Origin: JBPOFM01 sp041391925
GTDB lineage: Bacteria; Bacteroidota; Bacteroidia; Flavobacteriales; Flavobacteriaceae
DNA length: 64,000 nt
Assembly (NCBI GenBank): GCA_041391925.1
Contig: JAWKNA010000004.1
Span: forward strand, 186,001-250,000
Direction of reading: 5' to 3'
Below, in pieces: positions 9,058 to 18,914 of this stretch. The notes under the pieces were generated by a model that saw only the letters and a program-made list of their open reading frames with translations, was not told the origin of the DNA and made no database searches. Numbering within the stretch: position 1 is the first letter of the stretch; the number at the start of each line of letters is the position of its first letter. The position numbers and the translations under genes are program-made.

Positions 9058-9483
9058 TTATTGCTCCATCATACTCTTATCTTTTCGCTCCAAAACGCTT
9101 GTTTTGGATGGATCAATAACTTCTCCTTTAATTTTTAAGGCCACAGTAGGTGTATCAGCATTTGAAGTCACCGTAATTGTTTTTCTAATCGGATTTACTC
9201 TGTTGGTGTCATACTTCACAGAGATTTCTCCTTTTTGTCCTGGCATTATCGGTCCATCAGGTTTTTTGGGGACTGTACATCCGCAAGTAGATTTCACATC
9301 ACTAATGATCAATGGTGCATTACCAGTATTGGTAAATTCAAAAACCCTAACGCCATCGGCACCTTTTTCTATAGTTCCGTAATCGATGGTATCGGTTTTG
9401 AATTCAATCTTTGCTACTTTTTCTTGGGCAAGAACACTTAAGCTGATCAGCCCTACAAATAAAATTGCAACTAAATTTTTCAT
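9058..9483 (-). CDS. DUF1573 secreted protein
   Basis: This 141-residue protein has a signal peptide (about residues 1-19) and one DUF1573 immunoglobulin-like domain, recognised by DYGTIEKGADGVRVFEFTN, NTGNAPLIISDVKSTCGCT and the closing ITVTSNADTP. The CGC cysteines are typical of the family. Such proteins are common and exported in Bacteroidota, and their role is not known. It is transcribed alone. Confidence 0.88.
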   Translation of the reverse strand: MKNLVAILFVGLISLSVLAQEKVAKIEFKTDTIDYGTIEKGADGVRVFEFTNTGNAPLIISDVKSTCGCTVPKKPDGPIMPGQKGEISVKYDTNRVNPIRKTITVTSNADTPTVALKIKGEVIDPSKTSVLERKDKSMMEQ

Positions 9484-9688
9484 TGTTTCTAATTTAGATT
9501 ATTACTTTCATTGCACATTATAATGTATTTGAATGTGCTTTGATTTTTTCAATTTTAACTTTCAAAACTACTTACTTTTTCCCGTTTCGCAAAATAAATC
9601 GGTTATAATGCATTGTTAAAGTATTGACTAAACTCAATTTCGTTTTTTATTAATTGTGCTTATCATTTCACAAAAAAAGAAATATAAG

Positions 9689-9696
9689 TACTTTTG
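9689..9696 (+). promoter_or_regulatory. -7 promoter element of valS
   Basis: TACTTTTG matches TAnnTTTG exactly, 30 bases before the valS ATG at 9727. No TTG was found at the expected -33 distance. Its position overlaps the upstream in-frame TTG at 9694, which argues against that codon being the start. Confidence 0.4.
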
Positions 9697-9726
9697 CATC
9701 TTGTATTACAAAAACAATACCAAAAG

Positions 9727-12357
9727 ATGCAAATCCCAACAAAATATTCTGCTTCCGACATTGAAAGCAAATGGTATGACTACTGGTTGGAACACAATTA
9801 TTTTCATTCAGAACCAGATCAAAGAGAGCCGTATACCATCGTAATTCCACCTCCAAATGTTACAGGTGTGCTACACATGGGGCACATGCTGAATAATACC
9901 ATTCAGGATGTATTGATTCGTCGTGCGCGTTTGCAAGGAAAAAATGCGTGTTGGGTTCCAGGTACAGACCATGCATCCATAGCTACAGAAGCTAAAGTGG
10001 TTGCTAAACTAAGGGAGCAAGGTATCGATAAAAATGATTTATCTAGAGAAGAATTTTTATCGCATGCTTGGGAATGGACACATGAGTATGGTGGTGTGAT
10101 TTTGGAGCAATTGAAGAAATTAGGATGTTCTTGCGATTGGGACCGTACAAAATTTACTATGGATGATGATATGAGCGAATCCGTCATCAAGGTTTTTGTC
10201 GATTTGTATAATAAAGGTTTGATTTATAGAGGTTACAGAATGGTCAATTGGGACCCCGAAGCCAAAACGACTTTGTCTGATGAAGAGGTATTTCATATTG
10301 AAAGAACGGACAAATTATACTACGTTAACTACAAAATAGAAGGTGAAGACGGTTTTGTGACCATAGCCACTACTCGTCCTGAAACCATTTTAGGCGATAC
10401 TGCTGTTTGTGTCAATCCAAAAGACGAACGTTTTAAACATCTTGTTGGGAAGAATGTCATTGTTCCAATTTGTAATCGTGCAGTGCCGATTATTGCTGAT
10501 GATTACGTCGATATGGAGTTTGGTACAGGTTGTTTGAAAATTACTCCTGCACACGATGTCAATGATAAGGAAATTGGAGACAGGCACAATCTTGATATTA
10601 TTGATGTATTGAATGACGATGGAACTTTGAATAGTTTTGGACTTCATCACGAAGGAAAAGATAGAGTAGCAGCTCGCATGGATGTTGCGAAAGAATTGGA
10701 TGCGCTTGGAATACTTGCCAAAACCGAAGATTACACCCATAAAGTTGGTACAAGTGAAAGAACAAAGGCTGTTATTGAACCTCGCCTTTCTGACCAATGG
10801 TTTCTAAAGATGGAAGATTTGGTAAAGCCAGCCATCAAAGCAGTTCTGGAAGATGAAGAAGTAAAGTTATATCCAAAACGATTCAACAATACCTATCGCC
10901 ATTGGATGGAGAATATTCGTGATTGGAACATTTCGCGTCAGTTGCTTTGGGGGCAGCAAATTCCAGCGTACTATTATGGTGACGGCAAAGAGGATTTTGT
11001 GGTTGCCGAAAACATTGAAAATGCTTTGGAGTTGGCAAAACTAAAAACTAACAATCCAAACCTTAAAATTGAAGATTTAACTCAAGACAAAGATGCACTT
11101 GATACTTGGTTTTCGTCTTGGCTGTGGCCAATAAGCGTTTTTGATGGCATTCGAAACCCTAACAATCCAGAAATAGATTACTATTATCCAACTAATGATT
11201 TGGTAACGGGTCCAGATATCTTGTTTTTCTGGGTAGCTCGAATGATTATAGCTGGCTATGAATATAAAGGTGAGAAACCTTTTGAAAATGTCTATTTGAC
11301 AGGATTGGTGCGCGACAAACAACGGCGCAAAATGTCTAAACAATTGGGCAATTCTCCAGATGCTTTAAAGCTGATTGAAACGTATGGTGCAGATGGTGTT
11401 CGTGTAGGATTGTTGTTGAGTTCAGCGGCTGGTAACGATTTGATGTTTGATGAAGATTTATGTAACCAAGGAAAAGGTTTTGCCAATAAAATTTGGAATG
11501 CTTTTAGGTTGGTTAAAGGTTGGGAAATTGCTGATATCGCTCAACCAGAAGCTTCTAAAGTTGCCATAGAATGGTATCAATCCAAATTTCAACAGTCACT
11601 TTCAGAAATAGAAGATCATTATGGCAAATACAGATTGTCTGATGCTTTAATGGGAATTTATAAGTTGGTCTGGGATGATTTCTGTTCTTGGTTATTGGAA
11701 ATGATAAAGCCTGAATATCAACAACCTATCGATTCCAAAACCTTCAAAGATGTCATTGAGCTTTTTGAAGACAACTTGAAAATTCTTCATCCATTTATGC
11801 CATTTTTGACTGAAGAAATTTGGCAGTATATTGATGAGCGTTCATCAAAAGAGGCATTGATTATTGCGGTGTATCCGAAGGTAAAATCATTCGACAATCA
11901 ATTGATTTCTGATTTTGAAATGGTGAAAGAAGTTGTTTCAGGAATAAGAACCATTAGAAAGGATAAAAATATTTCTTTTAGAGATTCCATTGAAATGTCG
12001 GTTCTGAATAATGAAAATTTACCTGAACGATTTGATTCAGTCATCAAGAAATTAGGGAACATTTCAAAAATGGAAACTGTCCAAGAATCTGTGGATGGCA
12101 CCTTGACTTTTAGAGTTCAATCCAATGAATATTTCATTCCAATCTCCGGAGCCATAAATGTGGAAGAAGAGTTAAAGAAATTAACTGACGAACTTAAGTA
12201 TACCGAAGGTTTTCTTAAATCTGTACAATCTAAATTGGCAAATGAGCGCTTCGTAAATAATGCACCAGAACAAGTATTGCAAAATGAACGAAACAAAGAA
12301 GCTGATGCTTTGGCTAAAATTGAAACCATAAAAGCGAGTTTGGCAACTTTAAAATAA
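9727..12357 (+). CDS. valS: Valine-tRNA ligase
   Basis: This class I aminoacyl-tRNA synthetase of 876 residues charges tRNA-Val. The HIGH-type motif is seen in PPNVTGVLHMGHMLNNT near residue 45 and the KMSKS-type loop as KMSKQLGNSPD near residue 535. An editing (CP1) domain lies between them, and an anticodon-binding domain and a C-terminal coiled coil (about 810-876) follow. I start at the ATG at 9727 (MQIPTKYSASDIESKW); a possible TTG 11 codons upstream lies inside the promoter. It converges with the methyltransferase gene with only 11 bases between stops. Confidence 0.97.
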   Translation: MQIPTKYSASDIESKWYDYWLEHNYFHSEPDQREPYTIVIPPPNVTGVLHMGHMLNNTIQDVLIRRARLQGKNACWVPGTDHASIATEAKVVAKLREQGIDKNDLSREEFLSHAWEWTHEYGGVILEQLKKLGCSCDWDRTKFTMDDDMSESVIKVFVDLYNKGLIYRGYRMVNWDPEAKTTLSDEEVFHIERTDKLYYVNYKIEGEDGFVTIATTRPETILGDTAVCVNPKDERFKHLVGKNVIVPICNRAVPIIADDYVDMEFGTGCLKITPAHDVNDKEIGDRHNLDIIDVLNDDGTLNSFGLHHEGKDRVAARMDVAKELDALGILAKTEDYTHKVGTSERTKAVIEPRLSDQWFLKMEDLVKPAIKAVLEDEEVKLYPKRFNNTYRHWMENIRDWNISRQLLWGQQIPAYYYGDGKEDFVVAENIENALELAKLKTNNPNLKIEDLTQDKDALDTWFSSWLWPISVFDGIRNPNNPEIDYYYPTNDLVTGPDILFFWVARMIIAGYEYKGEKPFENVYLTGLVRDKQRRKMSKQLGNSPDALKLIETYGADGVRVGLLLSSAAGNDLMFDEDLCNQGKGFANKIWNAFRLVKGWEIADIAQPEASKVAIEWYQSKFQQSLSEIEDHYGKYRLSDALMGIYKLVWDDFCSWLLEMIKPEYQQPIDSKTFKDVIELFEDNLKILHPFMPFLTEEIWQYIDERSSKEALIIAVYPKVKSFDNQLISDFEMVKEVVSGIRTIRKDKNISFRDSIEMSVLNNENLPERFDSVIKKLGNISKMETVQESVDGTLTFRVQSNEYFIPISGAINVEEELKKLTDELKYTEGFLKSVQSKLANERFVNNAPEQVLQNERNKEADALAKIETIKASLATLK

Positions 12358-12368
12358 TTGATAGTATA

Positions 12369-13151
12369 TTATTTTTCTGCAACAATGAATACATAATCAC
12401 CACCATCATTCTTGTGGTGTTCAATGATGGTGTTTATCTTACCACTAGCAATATCATCCTGCAATTCCAATAAGCCTTGCTCAATTTCCTCCTTATTGGA
12501 TAAAGAGGAAAAGGAAGAAATGCCATGTCGTATTTGAGGTTTTAGATACAGTTCTGGACGTTCTTTTCCAGAATAAAGAAAAAAATCCTGCAAATCGGAT
12601 TTCACAGAATAAGGTTCTAGATTAGAAATTTTAAAGCCATTTTTCAATAAATTTTCTTCCACATTTGCATAGGATGGCATTTGTCCCATGGAATTTTGGA
12701 GCATTTTTGGAAAGTAATGGTTCAACCAATAGCCTTCCATTTGCTTTGGAGTTGAGGTGAATATTACCAATCGCGATACTGATTTTAGTACTCGGTAGAT
12801 TTCTTTAAAGGCATTATACAAGTTCATCCAATGATGTATCGTCAACGTGGCAATACATCCATTGACACTTTCATTTTTTAAAGGAATCGTTTCGGATGTT
12901 CCTTGTATCCATTTTATCAATTTATTTTTTTGTTTTGCTTTGGCGAGCATTTCTTTTGAAGGTTCTATACCAATCATTTGAACTCCATTTTGTTGTAAAG
13001 CATTGGTATAATTGCCTGTTCCACATCCAATATCTAAATAGAGCCTATCGGCTTTAGGTTGAAGATGAAAATGCAACCTTTCAACAAGATAGGGGTCGGC
13101 TCTCCGTGTCAGGTTGTAATTTATTCCTATGGTGTCGTATTTGGTGACCAT
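12369..13151 (-). CDS. Class I SAM-dependent methyltransferase
   Basis: This 260-residue protein has the SAM-binding motif I LDIGCGTGNYT near residue 45 and a later IEPSKEMLAKA acidic strand, the usual class I Rossmann layout. The substrate is not evident; the general form is UbiE/SmtA-like. I use the ATG at 13151 (MVTKYDTIGINYN); a TTG six codons earlier is less likely. It lies 11 bases downstream of rodA on the same strand and may be the last gene of the cell-shape operon. Confidence 0.85.
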   Translation of the reverse strand: MVTKYDTIGINYNLTRRADPYLVERLHFHLQPKADRLYLDIGCGTGNYTNALQQNGVQMIGIEPSKEMLAKAKQKNKLIKWIQGTSETIPLKNESVNGCIATLTIHHWMNLYNAFKEIYRVLKSVSRLVIFTSTPKQMEGYWLNHYFPKMLQNSMGQMPSYANVEENLLKNGFKISNLEPYSVKSDLQDFFLYSGKERPELYLKPQIRHGISSFSSLSNKEEIEQGLLELQDDIASGKINTIIEHHKNDGGDYVFIVAEK

Positions 13152-13162
13152 TATGATGAAAA

Positions 13163-14455
13163 TTACCAATCATACAATCGATTGGAGTCCAGTTTTACAA
13201 AAATAAAAAGTAAAATGGTAAAACCCCAAAGGCCTGAACCTCCATAGCTGAAAAACGGAAGTGGAATCCCAATGGTTGGAATTAATCCCATAACCATGCC
13301 GATATTGATCATAAAATGCAAGAATAGTATAGATGCCACGCAATATCCATATACTCTACTAAACTGCGATTTTTGTAATTCTGCCAAATAAAGCACACGC
13401 GTCAATAAAGCAACAAATAAAATTACCACCAACGTACTTCCAAGAAATCCCCATTCTTCTCCCACCGTACTAAAAATGTAGTCGGTATGCTGCTCAGGTA
13501 CAAATTTGCCTGTAGTTCGTGTGCCTTGTAAAAAGCCTTTACCCACTAGTCCGCCCGAACTGATGGCTTTTTCAGATTCATTGAGGTTATAAAGTATCGT
13601 CTGTTTCATTTCCTGAAGCTTCTCGGGATTGCTTTCCAGACGCAGCCATAAACTGATTCGATCCTGTTGGTGCTCTTTTAAAATGTTTTCGTAAAAATAT
13701 TTCACACCAAAGGCAAATCCAATGCAAAGTAATAATACGCTTAGGGTTTCAATGAGCATTGGGCGTTTACGTTTGCCAAAAAAGTGAAGTCCGAAAATTA
13801 TCACAGCGGTCAGAATGGTAGTAAAAACGATACCAAACTTCAGGGTTAAAACAGATAACAAAATAATGACCACGCCAATGATAAGGTAAATTCGTTGCAA
13901 TCCCTCCCTGTAAAACACAAAAAAGAAGGAAGCATATACAACTGTGCTTCCAGCATCATTTTGTAACAAAATCAATATAGCGGGAATGACTATGATAACA
14001 ATAGTTCGCAATTGGTCTTTAAGGGTAGTGATGTTCGTCTGCAAATCACTAACATATTTAGCTACTGCTAAGGATGTTGCAAACTTTGCAAACTCACTGG
14101 GTTGCAAGGTCATGCCGCCGATTGCGTACCATGAAGTGGCACCATTTACATTTTTGCCAAAAATAAAAAGTCCAACTAATGATAATAATGATACAAAATA
14201 GATGACACTTGCAAACCGTTCATAAAATTTCGCTTCAATTGCCAAGGTTAGGATAATGAGTCCGAAAGTCATTAGAATAAACACTGCCTGTTTTCCAAAA
14301 GGCTGATCCATATCAAAATAGTTAGTGACTTCGCCCTGATGTGAAGCTGAAAGAATGTTTAGCCAACCAAATCCTACCAAAAGTAGAAATAGTACTATTG
14401 TAATCCAATCCAATCTAAATCCTCTTGATTCTCGATGTGTTGCCATCATCATCAT
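13163..14455 (-). CDS. rodA: Rod-shape-determining SEDS glycosyltransferase RodA
   Basis: RodA is the peptidoglycan polymerase that works with the class B penicillin-binding protein 2 in the elongasome. The 430-residue protein has about ten membrane helices and the SEDS signatures EFAKFATSLAVAKY, a large periplasmic loop with GKGFLQGTRTTGKFVPEQHTD, and the late helix motif PTIGIPLPFFSYGGSGL. The frame starts with four consecutive ATG codons, the first overlapping the PBP2 stop as ATGA. It follows mrdA in the mreBCD-mrdA-rodA operon. Confidence 0.95.
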   Translation of the reverse strand: MMMMATHRESRGFRLDWITIVLFLLLVGFGWLNILSASHQGEVTNYFDMDQPFGKQAVFILMTFGLIILTLAIEAKFYERFASVIYFVSLLSLVGLFIFGKNVNGATSWYAIGGMTLQPSEFAKFATSLAVAKYVSDLQTNITTLKDQLRTIVIIVIPAILILLQNDAGSTVVYASFFFVFYREGLQRIYLIIGVVIILLSVLTLKFGIVFTTILTAVIIFGLHFFGKRKRPMLIETLSVLLLCIGFAFGVKYFYENILKEHQQDRISLWLRLESNPEKLQEMKQTILYNLNESEKAISSGGLVGKGFLQGTRTTGKFVPEQHTDYIFSTVGEEWGFLGSTLVVILFVALLTRVLYLAELQKSQFSRVYGYCVASILFLHFMINIGMVMGLIPTIGIPLPFFSYGGSGLWGFTILLFIFVKLDSNRLYDW

Positions 14456-16428
14456 TCTTCGTTTTCTTCGGTAGACTCTGCTTTGATGCCCATAGTGTTA
14501 TTGGACTTCAGTTCTGGATTGTTTTTCTTTGGCTGGTTATCCTTATCCAAAGGAATTACATCAATGATTGCACCTTTATTAATTGTAAAAGGTTGTCCTG
14601 AATAAGGTTTGGCATATTCGCTTTCCAAGCCATGTGTCAAAATCCAGGTTTCCATATCGGTTCTGGTAATTTCTCCTCTGATGTATTTTTCAATCATCAA
14701 ACTGGCAATTCTTCCAGCAAAACGACTTCCCCAATATCCGTTTTCCACAAAGACAGCAATCGCAATTTGTGGATTATCTTTTGGGGCAAATGCTACAAAG
14801 ATAGAGTGGTCGGTCAATTGGGTTTTCACACCATCGATTTTTATAAAATTTTCTGCAGTTCCAGTTTTTCCACATATTTCTATGCCTGGAACCTGGACTG
14901 TCACTGCAGTACCATGATTGTAAACATCGAACATACCTTGAACAATGGGTTCAAAATTTTCTTTGTCAATAGTAGTGTGATTAGGTGTAAGATATTTTTC
15001 ATCAACTTTTCCACCTTGAATTTTCTTGATGATATGAGGAGTGTAGTAATAACCTCGATTTCCAATGGCTGCCGCCATATTTGCCAATTGTATAGGTGTT
15101 GTTAAAATTTCTCCTTGACCAATGGCATTGGAAAGATTATAAGTGCTTCCCCAACGATTCTCACCATACAGCCTATCATAAGTATGGCTATCAGGAATTT
15201 TACCTGGCTGCCCAACGGATAAATCATTGTTGAGATAATTTCCCAATCCAAAACTTTTGACATGATTGCTCCAAATATCCATCCCTTCTCCCGGATCATT
15301 GGTTTTATCAATAATCCGTCGGTAAACGTTGGCAAAATAGGCGTTACAGGAGTTGTAAATTCCACCATTCATAGCCAAAGGACTTGGATGTCCGTGGCAG
15401 CCCATCTTTCGACCTCCATAACTATAACCATGATTGCAACTAAATCGGTCTTCAGTTGTAACAACTCCTTCTTGTAGCCCAATGAGTGCATTTAAAATCT
15501 TGAATGGTGAACCTGGAGGGTACATGGCTTGAAGTCCTCTATCGTACAGAGGTTTTGCAATCGTATCATTGTATAGCTTTGTGAAATTAGCTGAACGTTG
15601 CCTTCCGACCAGTAAGTTGGGGTTGTAGGTTGGTGCCGAAATCATTGCCAAAATTTCTCCCGTTGCGGGCTCTATCGCCACAATACCGCCACGTTTATGC
15701 TGCATAAGAAGCTCCCCGTATTCTTGTAGGGTTGCGTCAATGGTAATAGTAATGTCACGACCAGATTGAGGTAAGGTGTCATAAATACCATCCTTGTAAG
15801 GACCAATGTCCCGATTGAATCGGTCTTTTTGTATGAATTTGATACCTTTAACACCACGCAAGACTTCTTCATATGTTTGTTCTACGCCTTGTTTGCCAAT
15901 TAAATCTCCCATTTTGTAATAGGGATTGTGCTCAATGATATAGTTGTTTACCTCACCAATATCGCCCAACACATTGGCACCAATGGAGCGTTGGTAATCT
16001 CTCAACGAGCGTTTTTGGATGTAAAACCCTTCAAACTTCCTGATTTTTTCCTGAAGCATGGCAAAATCATTTCGAGATAATTGTGGAATGAAAACCGATG
16101 GCAAACGAGGTGAATAAGCATAGGCTTTATTGTAAATATCCAAGAAATCCTGTTTCGTGATTTTTAGAAGTGAACACAATTCCAATGTATCCAATGGCTG
16201 TACTTCCCTTGGTATGACCATCACATCATAGGATGGTTGGTTGGCAACTAAAAGCGCACCATTCCTATCATAGATATATCCGCGTTTTGGATAATCATAT
16301 ACTTTTCGGATGGCATTGTCTTCGTAAAGATTGTAAACATTGGGCTTATAGATTTGCAGATAAAATAATCGTGCAATAAAAATGAGTCCAACAGTGGTGA
16401 TTATCGAAAAAAGTAATAGTTTTCTCAT
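14452..16428 (-). CDS. mrdA: Penicillin-binding protein 2
   Basis: This 658-residue class B transpeptidase cross-links peptidoglycan during elongation. It has one N-terminal membrane helix (about 5-24), a dimerisation/pedestal region (about 40-220) and the transpeptidase domain (about 245-590). Active-site motifs are S307-P-F-K310, S360-C-N362 and K521-T-G. The last 40 or so residues are a charged low-complexity tail. It overlaps mreD upstream and rodA downstream by 4 bases each (ATGA), showing tight coupling. Confidence 0.96.
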   Translation of the reverse strand: MRKLLLFSIITTVGLIFIARLFYLQIYKPNVYNLYEDNAIRKVYDYPKRGYIYDRNGALLVANQPSYDVMVIPREVQPLDTLELCSLLKITKQDFLDIYNKAYAYSPRLPSVFIPQLSRNDFAMLQEKIRKFEGFYIQKRSLRDYQRSIGANVLGDIGEVNNYIIEHNPYYKMGDLIGKQGVEQTYEEVLRGVKGIKFIQKDRFNRDIGPYKDGIYDTLPQSGRDITITIDATLQEYGELLMQHKRGGIVAIEPATGEILAMISAPTYNPNLLVGRQRSANFTKLYNDTIAKPLYDRGLQAMYPPGSPFKILNALIGLQEGVVTTEDRFSCNHGYSYGGRKMGCHGHPSPLAMNGGIYNSCNAYFANVYRRIIDKTNDPGEGMDIWSNHVKSFGLGNYLNNDLSVGQPGKIPDSHTYDRLYGENRWGSTYNLSNAIGQGEILTTPIQLANMAAAIGNRGYYYTPHIIKKIQGGKVDEKYLTPNHTTIDKENFEPIVQGMFDVYNHGTAVTVQVPGIEICGKTGTAENFIKIDGVKTQLTDHSIFVAFAPKDNPQIAIAVFVENGYWGSRFAGRIASLMIEKYIRGEITRTDMETWILTHGLESEYAKPYSGQPFTINKGAIIDVIPLDKDNQPKKNNPELKSNNTMGIKAESTEENEE

Positions 16429-16931
16429 TTACGTTTAGGGCTGAATAAAATTGTAATAATCATACACAACAGTATAGTAAAAATACTTGAGAATAACGTC
16501 TTTTTCAGGATTAAAATTATATCCGTAATGTTAAAAACCTCCAACGAAAACAGCAAGAAATGATGAATAACAATAATGATTGCAAAATATCCCAAACGAT
16601 TTCCAATTTCGGTTTGATTGAACTTTATGGTTTGATAATCGTAAATTGTACCGAATGAAAATTTGAGAATAGGTGGACGAATGTAAGCAATGGTAACGCA
16701 AGCTGCTGCATGAATACCTCCCGAATCGGTAAATAAGTCAACGCATAACCCCAATAAAAATGCCAAAAACACAAAAAGTGTTCGATTGTTATTAACAGGA
16801 AACAAAATTATAAATAGAATATAAGGGTAGGGGTTTATATATCCCAAAAAATTGACATGGTTCAATACCAAGGCTTGTAATAAAACCAGTACTATAAAAC
16901 GAACAATACTATTAAAAGTGTTACTGTTCAT
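16425..16931 (-). CDS. mreD: Rod-shape-determining protein MreD
   Basis: This 168-residue inner-membrane protein has about five membrane helices. Sequence similarity in this family is low, so the call rests mainly on its size, its hydrophobicity and its place between mreC and mrdA, with which it overlaps by 11 and 4 bases. It is inferred to connect MreC with the rest of the elongasome. Confidence 0.9.
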   Translation of the reverse strand: MNSNTFNSIVRFIVLVLLQALVLNHVNFLGYINPYPYILFIILFPVNNNRTLFVFLAFLLGLCVDLFTDSGGIHAAACVTIAYIRPPILKFSFGTIYDYQTIKFNQTEIGNRLGYFAIIIVIHHFLLFSLEVFNITDIILILKKTLFSSIFTILLCMIITILFSPKRK

Positions 16932-17748
16932 TGCTTTGGTCTTGTAATGAGTTGATTTCTGTTGCGTTTAAATTCTCAATAATATACACATGGCCTACGT
17001 TGGTCATATCATTAAAAAGCCGAACGTTAATGGTATAAGTATCGCCTCCAACATCGAGAGAAAAATCTTCAATTTTGCCTATCAAAATCCCTTTAGGGAA
17101 AATGGCAGATTGGCCTCCCGTCATAATAGTATCACCTTTGGCCACAGGGGCAAATTTTGAAATATCAACCAATTGGACTATCTCGGAAGACTTGCCGTTC
17201 CAAACAAGGGATCCAATATGACTTGTTTTTTTAAGTTGAGCATTTATTCGGTTTTTGTTGCTTAAAACCGATAGTACAGTTGCATAGTTGTTGGATGTAT
17301 TCTCCACGATACCAACAATACCTTTTGAAGTGATAACACCATAATCCTGTTTAATATTATCTTTTTTGCCTTTGTTGATGGTCAAATAATTATTGCTCAA
17401 ATCATAACTATTTTTGAGAACATCTGCATCAGTAAATCGATAATGGTCGCCAAGCAATGTGCTGTCAATCGCAGATACTCGGAGGGTATCCAACTCCAAA
17501 TTAAAAATAATGGTTCTCAATTTTCTGTTTTCTTCAACAAGCGCTTGGTTTTCTTCTTTTAAATTGAGGTATTGTCGAACTCCATTGGTTGTTTTATAAA
17601 TTCCTCCAGTAAAGAAGTTGGCGGAATTAATGAATTTACTTTTATGGTAAGAATGAGATTGAATTGTAAAAAAAAGCGATAGACCAAACAGCAACAAAAA
17701 CAAAAGGAATGTTTTGTTTCGAATAACAAAATTGATGATTTGTTGCAT
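16921..17748 (-). CDS. mreC: Rod-shape-determining protein MreC
   Basis: This 275-residue protein has a short cytoplasmic N-terminus, one membrane helix (about 12-28), a coiled coil (about 60-90, LKEENQALVEENRKLR) and the periplasmic double beta-barrel region with VITSKGIVGIVENTSNNYATV. MreC scaffolds the elongation machinery by joining MreB inside to PBP2 outside. It lies 9 bases after mreB and overlaps mreD. Confidence 0.95.
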   Translation of the reverse strand: MQQIINFVIRNKTFLLFLLLFGLSLFFTIQSHSYHKSKFINSANFFTGGIYKTTNGVRQYLNLKEENQALVEENRKLRTIIFNLELDTLRVSAIDSTLLGDHYRFTDADVLKNSYDLSNNYLTINKGKKDNIKQDYGVITSKGIVGIVENTSNNYATVLSVLSNKNRINAQLKKTSHIGSLVWNGKSSEIVQLVDISKFAPVAKGDTIMTGGQSAIFPKGILIGKIEDFSLDVGGDTYTINVRLFNDMTNVGHVYIIENLNATEINSLQDQSNEQ

Positions 17749-17757
17749 TTTTGATTA

Positions 17758-18786
17758 CTATTTTATCAGGATGCTTTTAAATCGTGGAAGGTTTTTTAGC
17801 ACGATTCCCGTTCCTCTTACCACTGCACGCAAAGGGTCTTCGGCAATGTAAACAGGTAAATCTGTTTTTTGTGATAAACGTTTATCCAGACCGCGCAGCA
17901 TGGAACCTCCACCTGCAAGATAAATCCCAGTATTATAAATATCAGCTGCCAATTCAGGAGGTGTTTGTGACAAAGTCTCCATAACAGAATCTTCAATTCG
18001 TAAGATGGATTTATCCAACGCCTTTGCTATTTCCCTGAATGAGATTTGAACCTGTTTAGGTTTTCCAGTCAATAGGTCACGGCCTTGGACGCTCATCTCT
18101 TCAGGTGGTAAATCTAAATCTTCGGTTGCAGCACCAATTTGAATTTTAATTTTTTCAGCTGTACGTTCACCCACATACAGATTGTGTTGGGTACGCATAT
18201 AATAAACAATATCGTTTGTAAATACATCACCAGCCACTTTTACGGATTTATCACACACAATACCGCCAAGAGCAATTACTGCGATTTCAGTGGTTCCTCC
18301 CCCAATGTCCACAATCATGTTTCCTTTAGGTTGCATAATGTCAATCCCGATACCGATTGCCGCGGCCATTGGTTCGTGAACAAGATATACTTCCTTACCA
18401 TTAACACGCTCACAGGATTCCTTTACAGCACGCATCTCAACTTCGGTAATTCCTGAAGGGATACAGACAACCATCCGTAAGGCAGGATTGAACAATTTCT
18501 TTTTGAGCGCAGGGATGTTCTTGATAAAAAGGTTTATCATTTGCTCAGAAGCATCAAAATCGGCAATAACACCGTCTTTCAATGGTCGGATGGTTTTTAT
18601 ATTTTCGTGGGTTTTTCCTTGCATCATGCTGGCTTCTTTTCCAACTGCAATGATTTTTCCTGTTACTCTGTCTCTGGCTACTATGGATGGACTATCAACA
18701 ACTACTTTGTCGTTATGAATGATCAATGTGTTTGCGGTTCCTAAGTCTATGGCTATTTCTTCTGTCAAGAAATCAAAAAATCCCAT
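17758..18786 (-). CDS. mreB: Actin-like cell shape protein MreB
   Basis: This 342-residue actin homologue has the phosphate-1 motif IDLGTANTLI near residue 13, the phosphate-2 motif MIVDIGGGTTEIAVI near 160 and the adenosine motif GIYLAGGGSMLRGLD near 290. It forms membrane-bound filaments that guide cell-wall insertion. It is the first gene of the five-gene operon with mreC, mreD, mrdA and rodA. Confidence 0.98.
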   Translation of the reverse strand: MGFFDFLTEEIAIDLGTANTLIIHNDKVVVDSPSIVARDRVTGKIIAVGKEASMMQGKTHENIKTIRPLKDGVIADFDASEQMINLFIKNIPALKKKLFNPALRMVVCIPSGITEVEMRAVKESCERVNGKEVYLVHEPMAAAIGIGIDIMQPKGNMIVDIGGGTTEIAVIALGGIVCDKSVKVAGDVFTNDIVYYMRTQHNLYVGERTAEKIKIQIGAATEDLDLPPEEMSVQGRDLLTGKPKQVQISFREIAKALDKSILRIEDSVMETLSQTPPELAADIYNTGIYLAGGGSMLRGLDKRLSQKTDLPVYIAEDPLRAVVRGTGIVLKNLPRFKSILIK

Positions 18787-18914
18787 CGGCGTCTGTTAAT
18801 TGAAAGGTTGATACTAGTTATTGGTTGTTATTGTAAATGTAATAAAAGTTAATTTATATTAAGAATTTTATTATATACGTATTGATTTTGTTTTTGGCTG
18901 ATGACTTTGCTATT

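Noticed and set aside
9694..9726. Upstream TTG start for valS
   Set aside because: It lies within the TACTTTTG promoter element, and the added residues match nothing in the family.
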